Below are positions 1-13,125 of a DNA stretch of 64,000 nt, in pieces. Made by a program: the position numbers and the translations under genes. The DNA lies in contig NC_135362.1 of the NCBI RefSeq assembly GCF_051622035.1, positions 10,543,501 to 10,607,500 of the forward strand, read 5' to 3'. The stretch's first letter is position 1. Every line of letters begins with the position of its first letter. Origin of the DNA: Arctopsyche grandis (Eukaryota > Arthropoda > Insecta > Trichoptera > Hydropsychidae). The notes beneath the pieces were generated by a model that did no database searches, was not told the origin of the DNA, and saw only the letters and a list, made by a program, of their open reading frames with translations.

Positions 1-1263
<1,263 letters not shown>

Positions 1264-1577
1264 CATAATTTACAACCTTTCACCATTCACTGCTGGATGA
1301 AGGTCTCTCCAACATGCTTCAATTCGTTTCTGTTTTGCGCAACTTTCATCGATCTCACTTGAAACATTTTTTTAATTTCATCTACTCTTCTTCCTTTCAG
1401 CCTTCTTTTCACCATTTTACATTCCCTGGGGTATCATTCTAATACTTATTTTGTACACCTTTCGTCCATTCTTTTAGCCGCCCATTGCCATTCAAATTTC
1501 TTCACTTTTGCCACTATATACACTACCCTTGTCATACATACTTCACAACCAAGTATTCCGTTTCCTATCTCTAGGAA
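1264..1577 (-). mobile_element. RTE-like LINE remnant, copy 1 (3' part)
   Basis: The phrase CTGCTGGATGAAGGTCT with the following 250 bases recurs at 18116, 22145 and 24640. On the minus strand, the better-preserved copy at 18116-18475 encodes the C-terminal end of an RTE-type endonuclease/reverse transcriptase polyprotein. This copy is riddled with substitutions and has no open frame. It is a 5'-truncated dead insertion. Confidence 0.75.
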
Positions 1578-1777
1578 GCGGAATACGTGGTAGTATGTAT
1601 ATGTAAGAAATTGATTAGTGTGTGAATATTATTGATTTGATTGACCATCGAGTACAATCACATGGTGAAAACAGAACAATTTAGAGCATTATCTGTTACA
1701 TTATTTTGTATTCGTAGTTGCAGGAGAATAAAGATTTGAAATTTTCCGAGGAATTGCTTATCTTTCTTTAAGCAGAG

Positions 1778-2020
1778 GAAAATATTTGAAATTGGCATTA
1801 GTCCACTTTTCTTCATTACGAAAAATATTTCACAAAACATAAAATATAATGATTTGCGTTTAACAATATTTAAAAATACTGGTGGCCTGTATACGTCTAT
1901 TCTGCTTTTCCGAGATTCTGGACATATCGAAATAGAAGAAGTGATAACAATTTATGAATTAAGTCAAACCGAAATAGTGTTTTTGAAACTGAAAATTCCA
2001 CCACTTTTAAATAAAACGGC
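1778..2020 (+). mobile_element. Inverted-repeat miniature element, family A, copy 1
   Basis: About 245 bp, also found at 24065-24312 and, in the opposite orientation, at 43544-43801. All copies share AGTCCACTTTTCTTCATTA at one end and a degenerate inverted version (GTGG/AAGTCCA with ATTTGAAA) at the other, giving imperfect terminal inverted repeats of about 30 bp. There is no coding capacity. I infer a MITE; the superfamily is unknown because no clean target duplication is visible. Confidence 0.6.
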
Positions 2021-5000
2021 TCAAATGTATTATATGTATGTACTTAGATTCTTTTGAGATTTAGCAACTACATATTTCGTTTTACACGGGCTGGAGATAT
2101 CATGTTAATGGACGTAGATAAAATTAGAGAACGATCATCAGATGTCAAATTTGTGTGACACCACTTGTGAGAAAGTGCACTACACTACTGACTCATATGA
2201 TATTTAAGTTGTTGAAAGTATGAAAGTTCTTTGACACTGCACTAAACTTAAAATTCAGAACACAAAGATTAATACACCTAATGAAACTGTAGCAAATTCA
2301 ATAAATTAATCATATCAGAACACGTGACGAATTTGAAAGTTGATTGTGCTGTTTTATTGCAAGGTAAATATGATATGTATGGTTTCTGTATAATTGAGAA
2401 TATTGTAATCGCTGTTTTGAGTGGATTTTTGCATGTAGACGATTTGTAATAGAATAGGAATGTCATGAAAATCATTTGAAACGTTCAGTCAATGAAAATT
2501 AGGTCGTTGGGTCATTTGACTTGGCATTCGGTGTTTGTTCAGTTGTCAATTGAATATTGACATGCAAACAAAACGCTCGAGCATTGTTGAGGAAGGACCG
2601 AATATTTGTTTAATTATTTTTCTAGAATTTAATATTATTATTCATGTCAGTGATATGATAAATTGATAACTCAATGATAATGATTTCGGGATGATTGTCA
2701 CGGAAAAATTTATTCACGTGTGAAAATTCATAAGAAATTAACAGTCGGAGTGTGCCTTTCGCGAGTGTACTTTATTGCATCGTGATTTCGCTATTTCGAT
2801 TTTGATATTGATGAAATCGGTCGATTGGATTGATCTTACCTGCATCTATCGTCTGGATGAATGTTTAACAACAATCGATGACGTCAAGACTATTATAATG
2901 CAGCCGATGCATCATCGTTAAAATAAATTATGGAGGCAAGTAAAAATAGAATTTGTCGTTTTAAATACCTGCTTCTCGAACATTGTTGCTAATAAATCAA
3001 CATCTCGGTTTAGCTCGGTCGTTTTTGTATGCGGATTCTTTTGACAATTTTTCTAGTCGAATTTGCAAAAAAAAGATAATCCGCATCAGTGATTATCAAA
3101 TTAATCATTAGTATTTTTTTAATATTAATGATTAAATTATATGAAAGTCAAAATTTGAATGCAAATTTTTGTTGTTTTTTTTATCTTGTAATAATATTGC
3201 TTACATTTAATGCAAATTGTATTGAATGTTTGTATGTTTTTTTACAATATCTAATAATATTATAATGAAAATAAATATTTGAATTTTATGTTTTTTTTGT
3301 ATTTAAATTGAATTTCCAAATGTGCTTCCAGTTTATATGTACAATTGCATGTATATAAAATGTCAATAGTATTTTGGTTTTTGTTTTTAATAATTGATAT
3401 AGTATTTTTAGATGAATAATCGTGAAAAAATGCATCGTATTGAGTTTTGCATTCGCACGTTTCTGATTCGGATTTATTAAATTTCGCGCACCCATATGCG
3501 GTCGCCCTAAGGATCAATTTTAGAATAGCAACAATATTAAACTCAACATGCTCAACATTTATACACATACTTGTGTATTATTGTTGACATTGAAAAGTCT
3601 CGGTCCTTTGAGCCGTTCAATAACAATTCGCAGAAGAAGCGTCGATTATTAATTGCGCACATTTATCATCGGACGTGTTTACACGGCAGACTCATTCTTC
3701 TTGACCATTAGTCGCGCCTCTAAATGGACCTGTTAGAACCTCGTCGAACTGCAATAAAAACTAAACAGATTCACCTACATATGTATGTATGTATGTATAC
3801 ATACATATGTACGTATGTATAGTCGAAGTCTCATCCCCCGAGCCAGTTTATTTTGTTGTGTGGGATTCGACGAATCTAACGACCGAAGATAAAAAAATGT
3901 TACAATGTAAAATTTTTAAATCTTATATTTTTCAATTTGAAACATTCTAGAATGCTTAATAAGGACTCGAAAAAGTCATAATTTATCGGTCGGTTAAATT
4001 GAAAGACTGTTATGTTTTCTGTGAGCTCTTATCGAATAAGTAATATATGTAATTGCATGTCGTAAATGACTGTGAATGATTTTGATTATTGAATATTTGG
4101 TTGATTTTGTATGAATTATTCCTTTTTTTTGTTACTATTTTGCTTTTTCTCTAGTCTTGATGTATTTGTCTAGCCTTTGATAGTTACATATGTATATTCA
4201 ATACTAAAATAATTCGATTCATACATATGTACATATGTATATGAAAGATTTGATTTGAAATTAAACGGAGGTTACATTAAGTTTATTATATGATTTTTAA
4301 TGATTCAATTGCATGACTCAATCTTAAAATATACAGAATTTTAATTCTATTATTAGAAATATAAATATTTTCGTTTGAATAAATAATACTAATAGATACA
4401 TTATTCAGAATTACTTTACAATGCTTTTTGAGTGTTTGCGTATAAGCAGAATAGGAACTCAATATCAATATCTATTCAATATGAAAAATTATATTGTTGA
4501 TTATATTTACCTACGTTATGCCTATTATATGATACAAGTGTGTTGACATGACGAGCATTTCATCGCATGCAATGTCAAATTGCACTTTTAGTATTTGAAT
4601 AATAAAAAAAAGCATACAATAAAGACGACCAACGCTTTACAACGCTAATTACGAACGTGACCTAACTTTAACCCTCCAATTTTGCATAGAAAATTCAACG
4701 GTTTCTTTTTTCCGGTCGATTTCGTTACTTTATCACCTTGGGAAGGTCATTCAATGACACAGCAGAGGCCATTGTGGTCCGACATGTGCTAAAAAATTGT
4801 TCAAAGACCCGAATAGACCGATTTGTACAGCCGATTTTCGCATTATGCAGGTGTGCAATGCATCATCGTCATTAAACAAATGCAACGTGAAATTAAAAAG
4901 CCCACTCATTATTTTTAATGCAACCAAATAATTTTATAATACAATATGATAATAATAATAATACTCGGAATGTGTGGGTGAGATCGTGCAAAAAAATCTA

Positions 5001-5229
5001 TAACGATGGAGTTCAAGGATGATCGTTATCTCTAGTTTAATTTATGACATTGTAGCGCCCGTTGTGAATGAACACAAGTTCTGTTCAAAATCCGGTTGTA
5101 GGACAATTTGGTCGCAGAATCAAACCGTCAAATTCTTGTAATCCAAACCACTCAACCCCTACGTTTACGTTGACCTATCCACACGTATATGCGAATAGTA
5201 AAATATAATACTCGTTTCAAACAAAAACA
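2021..5229. other. AT-rich noncoding DNA
   Basis: No open frame here looks like a protein. Short (ACAT/ATGT)n clusters with the palindrome TACATATGTA occur at about 3775-3822 and 4185-4245. At 4746 there is an inverted GGTCA/TGAC pair with a short spacer, of the general shape of a nuclear-receptor site, but a single half-conserved match is not evidence of function. Confidence 0.6.
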
Positions 5230-6475
5230 AAAAAATGATCGTTTGTAAGTTTTATTTTATTTTATTGAGTGAAAAATCAACAAACAAGATGTATAAAAAA
5301 AGAGTAAATATATAATATATATATATATAACATCCGAGTCCAATTACAGATTTTTACAAAGATAAACAATCGAAAAAGATAAATACAAGATAAACAAATG
5401 AAAAGGAAAAGAATAAAAGCTATAACATGACTAAATAGCACATTGCATAACTAAAATAAAGTGTTAAAATATTGGAAAAATGTTATAAAATAGAATAAAA
5501 GAAGAAATGGATCAATCGGTCAAGATTATCTTGATGTGAGTCCTGAATTGATGTAGGGAAATACTGAACAGATCAAGCTCATTCAGCTCCCCGTTAAACA
5601 TACGATAAACACGCTGCAGATAAGAATATTTTTGGGAATTAGTATTGAAAGGATTAAGTGAAAAGAGTGCAACGTGTCTAGAATACCTAACTGGGATCCT
5701 GAAATCAACCTTACTCAGTAAATCAGAACAATCAAGGAAACCATTTATGAGCTTAAAGAAGAATGTAGCATATGTAAGTCGTCGCCTGACAGAAAGATTG
5801 TTAAAAGATAGGATTTTTAAAATATCGGGAACAGTAGAATGGGTATAGGTAGGAAAAAGGTAGCGTAAGGATTTAATAAATTTAAGTTGGACTTTTTCAA
5901 TACAATTAATATAGGATAAATATAAAAGTTATCAGATAATTGAGGAAAATTTAAGGTGAGACCTTACAATAGAAACATAAAGTAATTTAAGTAAATAAGG
6001 ATCATTAAAGGGTTTTGTTGAGCGGAGTAGGAATCCAAGAGATTTAAATGCTTTGTTGGTAATGAAGGCAATATATTCAAAGAAATCGAGTTTATTATTG
6101 AGTATTACACCAAGATCCTTAATAGAAGATGATGTGTTTAGAATTTAATGGTTTAATTGATAGTTATAGGTGATAATAGACTTATTTCTAGCAAAATTTA
6201 AAATAGAGCATTTTTCTAGATTAATAAAAAGGTCATTTTCAAACAATATATAGAAAATCTATCCAGATCTTCCTGTAGCTTATGAAAATCACCCATAGTG
6301 TATATAGGTTTATAAATTTTTGTATAATCAGCATACAGAAGTATAGAGGAATGTTTGAAAATGTATGAAATATCGTTAATATATAGTACAAAGAATAAGG
6401 GACCTAAATGCGACCCTTGTGGGACTCCAGAAGGAATATGAGAATATGTTTCTATTGAGAAGGTAGTATGTCACC
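5230..6475 (-). mobile_element. Jockey/CR1-type LINE, 5'-truncated and decayed
   Basis: Read on the minus strand from about 6475 down, the translation carries the reverse-transcriptase motif GVPQGSHLGPLFF (about 6390-6430). It then has LLYADYTKIY (about 6320-6345), where the usual YADD catalytic pair is YADY, and the downstream phrases KDLGVILNNKLDFFEYI and LKLLYVSIVRSHLKF typical of the region after the RT. In-frame stops interrupt it. The 3' end at about 5237-5260 is an A-rich tail (TTTTATTTTATTTTATT on +). The endonuclease and N-terminal RT are absent, consistent with 5' truncation during target-primed insertion. The mutated catalytic Asp and the stops mean it is inactive. Confidence 0.85.
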
Positions 6476-6867
6476 TTCTTAATAGAAACTTACATATAAA
6501 ATAGAAACAATTTACTGCGGCATGGAAACCATGCGCCGCAGCGGAGAGGTAAAACGTGATGTGACAAAAAAAAGCCTATCTAACAATGACGTATTCGTAA
6601 GTTTTTAACAATTTAATAAGTCAGTTTATTATATTTAAAGTTGTTTTGTAAATGATTCAATTGGCAAGTGTGTTTTTTTAATGATAGTTTTACACATGTA
6701 ATAAAAAACGCTATTGTCCTACAAAACAAGAGAGCAAAAAAAAATTGACAATAGTGAACCATTTTTTTTGTGGGAAATGGAAACTTGACCGCCGCCCTTT
6801 ACTTTTCATAAGTAGACTACGGATACGGGTGGTTTGGCTCTATTTACAAAGCTAGAGTACAAAAAAA

Positions 6868-7198
6868 AGGTTCGGCGAACCTTTAACAAAGCATTTACAA
6901 CAATTGAACAATAAACGGCGCGCTGTGGGTCCGGCCTCTAGTCATACGCAGTCTTCAGCGGACATACATATGTATGTGCCGAAACGAGATCCTTTTGTCA
7001 ATTTCTATTGTTAACCTGTTTTTTGCTCTCTAGACAGCCAAAAAAAGGTCAACAATGGAAATTAACAAAAGAAACCCATTTATTTCGAGCCTGCGCATCC
7101 ACCTGCCTCGCTTTAGTCATAAGTAGTCACCGGACCCAGAAGGTGCCGCGTATTGTTCAAAGGTTGTAAATGCATTGTTAAAGGTTTGCCGAACCTTT
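6868..7198. repeat. Foldback (nested inverted-repeat) element
   Basis: Two pairs of inverted arms are nested. The outer arms are 6868-6919 and 7146-7198 (AAGGTTCGGCGAACC... against its near-perfect reverse complement). The inner arms are about 6994-7020 and 7048-7074 (TTTGTCAATTTCTATTGTTA against AACAATGGAAATTAACAAA). A third direct copy of the outer arm (GATTTACAACAATGGAACAA) follows at 7205-7230. There is no coding frame. Related pieces occur at about 6728-6760 and 58700-58750 (shared TTTTTTGCTCTCTAG). Confidence 0.65.
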
Positions 7199-7265
7199 TT
7201 TATAAAGGATTTACAACAATGGAACAATGGATAGCACTCTGACTATCCGGTGTCTAGTCATAAGT

Positions 7266-8340
7266 AATTAGAATGTAATTATAGTTTTATGAACTTCTTT
7301 GGGAATAGTTCGAAACATTGAAATTCGACAATTGAATTTAAAATTACTGTCCATGTATTACCGAAGTTTGTACAATGACAATATCTTTCCCTGTTTTATA
7401 ATAATTGAAAACCACATCTCAATCATGCGTCATATAATATGTGTTTGTATGTCTCGTCATATATTTCTTGATTATGTTCTTAAATATTTTAATGGTGCAA
7501 TTGTAAGTTTGATTGCAAAAAATTGTATGTTACGCTTGTGCTCTTAAAAAAAAGACCATAATTACGGTCGTAAAGCTGCTGTGTGAAGTTTTAAAAATAC
7601 ATATCAGTTTATGAGGCGGTTTTTATTATGTGTGTTTGTTTATTATTTTTTTGTGGAAAAATCCGTGCCGAAATTGCGGTTAACTTGATGCTTTTAACGG
7701 TTGAAAGTGAGGCGTGTTACTATTATGGGTTTTATCGTAATGTATGATTACGAGTTGTTTTTTTTTTCGTAATTTTATTTTTATTATTTTATTAAACGTA
7801 TTGATTGATATCCGGTTTTTTACGATGTCGATGACCGACCTACGGGTCTACCTAGGCGATAAAATTTAAATTCAATTATCCACATTGCATGACGTAAATT
7901 TTACATTATTATTTGGTGCGCGTATGAAAATGCTGTACGGCAAGTGTAAAACTATTGAGCTGTTTTTTTTGGCGGTACATAGAGCGAATCGTACTTTTAG
8001 AATAAATGAATACATGTTTATATAAAATAATAGATTTGTGCTAATTTGCTATCTGCAATCAATTGGACATGAATTGCATTGCTTTTTTTTACCTGGAAAA
8101 GTTTGCAATATATGTACATATGTATGTACATACACATATATGTATGTATATTTATACTAGACGATCTGTACCCCCCTCCTCCCCACAACAACATGTAAAT
8201 AATAATAAATTGTTTAAAATATAATTTTTTTTTAATTTAGTAAATATCTTTGAATGTCTGAAAAAAGGCATTATTTATTTTTAGGGGCCCCAAATTCTAG
8301 CCGCGCCTAGGGACCCCAATTGAGTTGATCCGCCAATGAT
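7266..8340. other. AT-rich noncoding DNA
   Basis: Only chance frames. A (ACAT)n palindrome cluster lies at about 8105-8150. I see no gene or recognisable element. Confidence 0.6.
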
Positions 8341-8600
8341 TTCTAATGGTAAGAATATACTCAAAAGTGTGATTGACGTGTCTACATGTCATTGTTAATT
8401 CGAACGATTTTATTATTTCGACAAGTTTCTCTTACATTTCTTCAAATACGGGAATCACTGTTAACGATCAAACTTGTGTCAATAATAGGATAAATATTAT
8501 TGAAAATACTCCAGGGGGTGAATTTTGCCAAAGGTCACAACGGTATAGATTGGGCGTTTATTTTACATGTGGAAAATCTAAAAAAAAAAAACACTTGCCG
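8341..8600 (+). repeat. Dispersed repeat family B, copy 1
   Basis: Starts near ATGGTAAGAATATACTCAAA and ends near CCAGGGGGTGAATTTTGCCA plus about 80 bases. The same order of blocks recurs at 38887-39115, with fragments at 15785-15842 and (reverse) 59163-59210. There is no protein-coding signal and no visible inverted ends. The type of element is unknown; a SINE-like or truncated TE is possible. Confidence 0.5.
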
Positions 8601-9071
8601 CGTACCACTCTGTGTGCCTGCACCATCATACATTAAATTTGCTACACTAGGATACAACAGGTTAACTTACCTCACGAGCGTATATTTTAAAAATTTTAAT
8701 TGGCAGGAAATAAATATGTGAGAAAAAAATGAAAATATTGAAACTGCATTAGTGAGCAATATTTTCAAAAAAAATTATACTGTGTAGTGGTCTATTTATA
8801 AATACCTTTTGAAAGTATCGTTGATATCTACATATGTATACATTGATTCTGGGGGTAAAATATAACGAGACCACTGCAATGAAATCCTTAAACAAAAATA
8901 TACATAATTAAAATTTCTATACATAACTATATATATACGTGGATCTCACAATTTTTTAAATAAGCCATGTTTTTTTGTTCCAATCGAATATACAATGTAC
9001 TTAATTTTTGATTGAAATTTTTCTCCATAAAGTATTTAATTTTAGTTTAATTATTTATTACTCTTATTCAG
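8601..9071. other. AT-rich noncoding DNA upstream of candidate exon
   Basis: No recognisable gene or repeat. Acceptor-like pyrimidine-rich sequence (TTATTACTCTTATTCAG) ends this stretch. Confidence 0.4.
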
Positions 9072-9145
9072 GTGTTGCCGTAATGAATTTTCCATGGAAG
9101 AATACAGAGGTATTTCCCAATGCCAAAGATATTCGAATTAGTCAG
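9072..9145 (+). CDS. Candidate orphan internal exon, unknown gene
   Basis: A 74-base stop-free segment follows a pyrimidine-rich acceptor (TTACTCTTATTCAG) and is followed by a consensus donor (CAG|GTATGT). Read in phase 1 to phase 0 it encodes VAVMNFPWKNTEVFPNAKD plus IRISQ. An in-frame Met within it could instead be a start codon, which would make it a first coding exon. I do not recognise the peptide. No partner exon on the + strand is obvious nearby, so this may be one exon of a gene with very long introns or a chance combination of splice-like signals. Confidence 0.3.
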
Positions 9146-9558
9146 GTATGTACGGGGTTGTTTGTTATTTGTAATTTTCAGTTAATTCGCATCGCGCCGA
9201 TGCGCTTTCAACCGCATTATTATTAAATTATATTATATTATAAACTGCGATGTAATCTAACCGAATGCGGTTTAATTTTGCGGGGGATGAACCTCCACAT
9301 TCCAAGGTCAACAATCATCTCGTTACGACGATACTCGTACCAACACTGTAAACACGCCACGTCTATTCATCATCGTCGCGGTCAGAGTGCAGCCATCACT
9401 CTTCATCATATCCACTATTGCGCACATCATAAGTTTTACTCCAAAAAAATAAAAATAAAAATAAATAAATACGTATATTATAAGTACATATATACATATT
9501 TAAACATGCTCGGTGCACTTTTAGCGATTTCCGAACATTATATCTACTCGTACATAGG
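9146..9558. other. Noncoding DNA
   Basis: A somewhat GC-richer patch (about 9270-9430) with open frames on both strands, none recognisable. The rest is AT-rich. Confidence 0.4.
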
Positions 9559-9788
9559 CAGTGGCGGCTCGTGCATAGGAACTGCGGTGCTGAAGCACCG
9601 CCAGAAAAATTAGAGAAAAATCGCATTTACAACTTGTATACAGATATTTGACATACTCATTAATAATGATTATGTCACATATCTAATCATTCTTATTTAA
9701 ATTATATTCACAAGTTGTAAATGTATACAAATGTGATTTTTTCTGGGGGTGCTGTAGCGCCGCAGCTCCTATGCACGAGCCGCCACTG
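9559..9788 (+). mobile_element. hAT-type MITE, family C, copy 1
   Basis: A 230-bp element with long terminal inverted repeats: CAGTGGCGGCTCGTGCATAG at the left and its near-perfect inverse ending CGCCACTG at the right, about 50 bp in total. The flanks TACATAGG (9551-9558) and TACATATG (9789-9796) match at 7 of 8 positions. An 8-bp duplication and CAGTG-type ends are the hallmark of hAT transposons. There is no transposase; it is a non-autonomous derivative. Confidence 0.85.
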
Positions 9789-10470
9789 TACATATGTAGG
9801 TACTCATTTTGAGATAATAGGAACTCGACAGGCATGACTTCATGAAATTGGGTATTCAACAATTGTTTCAATCAAATTTTGAACTTAGAATTTCATACAA
9901 AAACGTGTCATTTTCTTGGTATACTATCTACTATTTTCATAAGTTCTTAAACATCCAAGTTTTTCTTATCATTGAAATGATGTTTTACATATTCAAGTTG
10001 TAATGAATTTTAAAAGCTTTTTTTTTTACAAATTTTGTTTTACTTGCATAACTATGTATGTATATAAAAATTATAAAATTATTAACTTTAGATGGTTGAT
10101 TTGTTAAGACCTACTTCGTCTTCCCTTTCGCTTCATATTTATGATCACTAATCAACTTTCTATCGTTAAATATATTGTATAGTCTTTATATGACTATTAG
10201 ATATATGTAAATACATTTGTACATGCAAAATCACAATTGTAAAAGACACAATTGTGTTTTCAAACAAGACGGATAGTATAAGTATGTCAAGTAGTTATTA
10301 TATACTTACTGATGATACGAGAAAGAGTGAAGCTGATGGGGTGTGATATCTGGTGTTTTTTTTTATTACTTTTATTTAATTTTTATCATACTGGGAAAAC
10401 AGGTTGCCCCAAATCAAAACTTATAGCAAAAATTGGACATGTATGTATTTTACATAATATACATATGTAT
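9789..10470. other. AT-rich noncoding DNA
   Basis: No gene or element seen between the two hAT-like insertions. Confidence 0.6.
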
Positions 10471-11191
10471 CAGTGGCGTGCCTTGACTTTTAAAACAGGG
10501 GGCTCTAGGTATGGACAAAAAATATATACTAAATAAATATTTTAATTTTTTGAATTATAATTATCTGTCTCGAAGTAATGAGTATAATTTTTAATTTATG
10601 TGCCAATAGAAATATCCTAAGTAACCTAACTTTCTCATATTTTCAAATCTTAATTATTGAGAATGCAACATTCCAAGGCCTCGTTATTTGTTCCCTCGCG
10701 CTCCGCACTGATTTGTTATGAGGGAATCGTTTCGCATGCTGAGTCCCTTGCCATATTTGTACTCAAAACTTTATAAGTAAATTTGTGCTATTTTAACAAA
10801 AATGTAGTTTAGAATGATGTTTGATAAATGCAAATCAAAATAATCTTAGTGAAAATTCCATAAGTGCTTGGAGAGCCGAGTGAATTAAACAGAACGCCTA
10901 TATGTTCATATGTTCATAACAATTCACCAGTACCTCGAAGGGAACAGTATTGAGATGGTGAGTCTGTGCAAACGAACGACGCGGTGAACCATACCATAAC
11001 AATCCACTCAATCCACTACCACTATCTCTACTTCAGGTACGGCCGATTCAGATTTCTGAAAATCGCTAATCGGAATGAACAACATCAATATGGAGAACGA
11101 TTTGAATTTATTGTAATTGAATTTTTGATATTTTTTTAAATATTTAAGGGGACTAGCCTAGTCCCTCTAGTACAATGACGGCACGCCACTG
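10471..11191 (+). mobile_element. hAT-type non-autonomous element, family D, copy 1
   Basis: A 721-bp element bounded by CAGTGGCGTGCC at the left and GGCACGCCACTG at the right (a perfect 12-bp inverted pair). The flanks ATATGTAT (10463-10470) and ATATGTAC (11192-11199) match 7 of 8, the size expected for a hAT duplication. Internal sequence matches the element at 54020-54588, for example the block around GAGTCCCTTGCCAT. No open frame resembles a transposase. Confidence 0.85.
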
Positions 11192-11424
11192 ATATGTACA
11201 TATCAGACAGTGGTGTATGTATGTATATAAAATAGAGGGTAGATGATCAATTTTATCAAAAATTTATACATGGATATCTATATGTTGCTCTGTTAAAATT
11301 ATTCTATAAATTGAATATCGGTGTTTGTAGTTGCCCAGGAAGGTGCATTGGGGTTTACCTGTTATATAGGTTATCCTGGTATATGTAAAAAAAATAGACG
11401 AGCCTTGTAAAAATAAAATAAAAT

Positions 11425-11600
11425 TTCCTAGGAAACTTTTCAATGGTCAAATCAGAAAAATTGGCAAATCCTGATAGGAAACGATCGACTCGGAGTCACA
11501 AATATCAAAATTAGACTAGGAGCACCACATGAATATTTAATCTAACCAGGACTCGAGCCCCGGACTTCTCAGACTATTGAGCTTTACTGCTTTATGTTGC
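11425..11600 (-). mobile_element. tRNA-derived SINE, copy 1 (decayed)
   Basis: On the minus strand there is a tRNA-like head with a degenerate B box (around GGCTCGAGTCCTGG), followed by a body containing GACTCCGAGTCGATCGTTTC and AGGATTTGCCAATTTTTC. The same body occurs behind tRNA-like heads at 39475, 59385 and 60365. The family is defined by the shared order of head and body. This copy is diverged. Confidence 0.6.
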
Positions 11601-12429
11601 ATAGAATTGTATAGGAGCAAAATGTTTTTTGTTTTGTTAAATCGAAGTATGTAGATTCTGGAAGCTTCTTCCGAGAAACTTCTCCAGTTCCATTAACCAC
11701 GACCGGTCGTTGCCATTGAATCGGAAATACCCGAATGAAATCACAGAGTTGAGTATCTGACCCATTTCGCAGAAAGAACCTCGCCTATATAGCCTGAATT
11801 TTCTCGGAACGGATGTTGTCAGTGTAATAAACACTTTTCGCAGTATTCGAAATCGATAAGTTCAGAATATTGATTATCTTCCTGGTAGTATTGTGCAGGT
11901 CTTATATGTATGTATGTGTGTGCATATGTGCAATGCTGGCTGGTTTTGATCAGTTTAGGGAAAGGGTTGCGTTTCTATTCGGACGGCCTTGTCTCTGGTT
12001 CCCTCTTCCCCGCTGACTCGTGGACCCCCTTCAGATTTGGCTCGTGGTTATGAAACAGACAACAACATCCGCATTGCAGACGCGTGCACTCGTGCTGGAC
12101 GACCTTCAGTTATCAGTCGCGGACAAAGACCCCGGCGTGTTATCGCGCACACTGCCCTCGGCTAACACGAGCCAAGAACGCGATGTGCGGAGTTTTAGTT
12201 CGTGGAAGTATTTGATTTTTTTTAAATTCATTTCAGTATTCAAAATACTCGCCTGCTTTATTCGAGTCGGGGATTATAAACATATATTGAAATAAAATTT
12301 GGGATTTTTTGAGGAAATGATTCATTAACCCTTCAATGAGTCCATGGGCCGGAAAAACGCCAATAGGCGTTGTATTTTGAGCATGTACAAAGTAAACAAG
12401 AATACTATCCGCTAAGCCTTTACAGCTAG
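11601..12429. other. Noncoding DNA with GC-rich block at about 11940-12200
   Basis: Within the block a + frame (12020-12295) stays open and begins right after a CCCCTTCAG acceptor-like site. The peptide matches no family I know, there is no convincing donor at its end, and the frame runs on into AT-rich sequence. It may be an untranslated exon, a promoter or a repeat. I did not call it a gene. Confidence 0.35.
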
Positions 12430-13125
12430 CGGGTAGATTGAAAAAAATTTACGTCGTGTCGATAAATTCGTTTATTTTATCGAGGTAAGCCAGTTATCAA
12501 TAGAATTTTTGTTGTTAATCCACAAGAATAGTCTAGAAATATGATTATTCTAAGTGGAATTTTATTTAATTCTCATTTAAAGACAATTTAATATATTATC
12601 CCTATTAATTCAATTCAGATTCGTGTAAATACGAACTTTTATTTCGCAATTTTACCGATTTAAAATTTAGCACACTTCCAATTAACCATTTTAAACAAAA
12701 ACAAAAAATCGTGCGGCTAGAACACTATTCCAATAAACATGTTTCAATAGAAAAAACTCAATATAAAATAGTATTAACAGTAAGAAAAAATCCCAAGTGA
12801 AAATACGTATGTACTTTTGACTTTTGATTTGAACTGGACGACTACTTAGAGAGATGTGAAAGCTGAAAAGTACTACAAATGAAAGATAAAATACTCGACT
12901 ATAGATTCCAATATTCAATTTGAACAGGAAATTGACAGATTTTGAGACATCGACCGAACAACACCAAAATATAGAAAAATCGCGCGATTCAAAAAACACA
13001 TATATCTCCGAATATCAAGCCAATCAACATTTTTTATTACCAGATTCGTGTTCATTGGGCAAAGATCTATAAGAAAAGGCATATCTCGTCTCTGAACCAT
13101 TTTTCGTGTCGAACAGTGTAATTAA
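12430..13125 (-). mobile_element. Inverted-repeat element, family E, rearranged copy 1
   Basis: The right part (about 12960-13125, ending CGTGTCGAACAGTGTAATT) matches the right part of the element at 56439-56840 in the same direction. The left part (about 12478-12665, with TTATCGAGGTAAGCCAGTTA and CACAAGAATAGTCTAGAAAT) matches that element in the opposite direction. So the copy is internally inverted or is a larger family member, with roughly 290 bp of unmatched sequence between. No transposase frame is seen. Confidence 0.5.

Noticed and set aside
4740-4760. Ecdysone-response-like inverted GGTCA site
   Set aside because: A single imperfect match 40 kb from the P450 genes; such matches are expected by chance.
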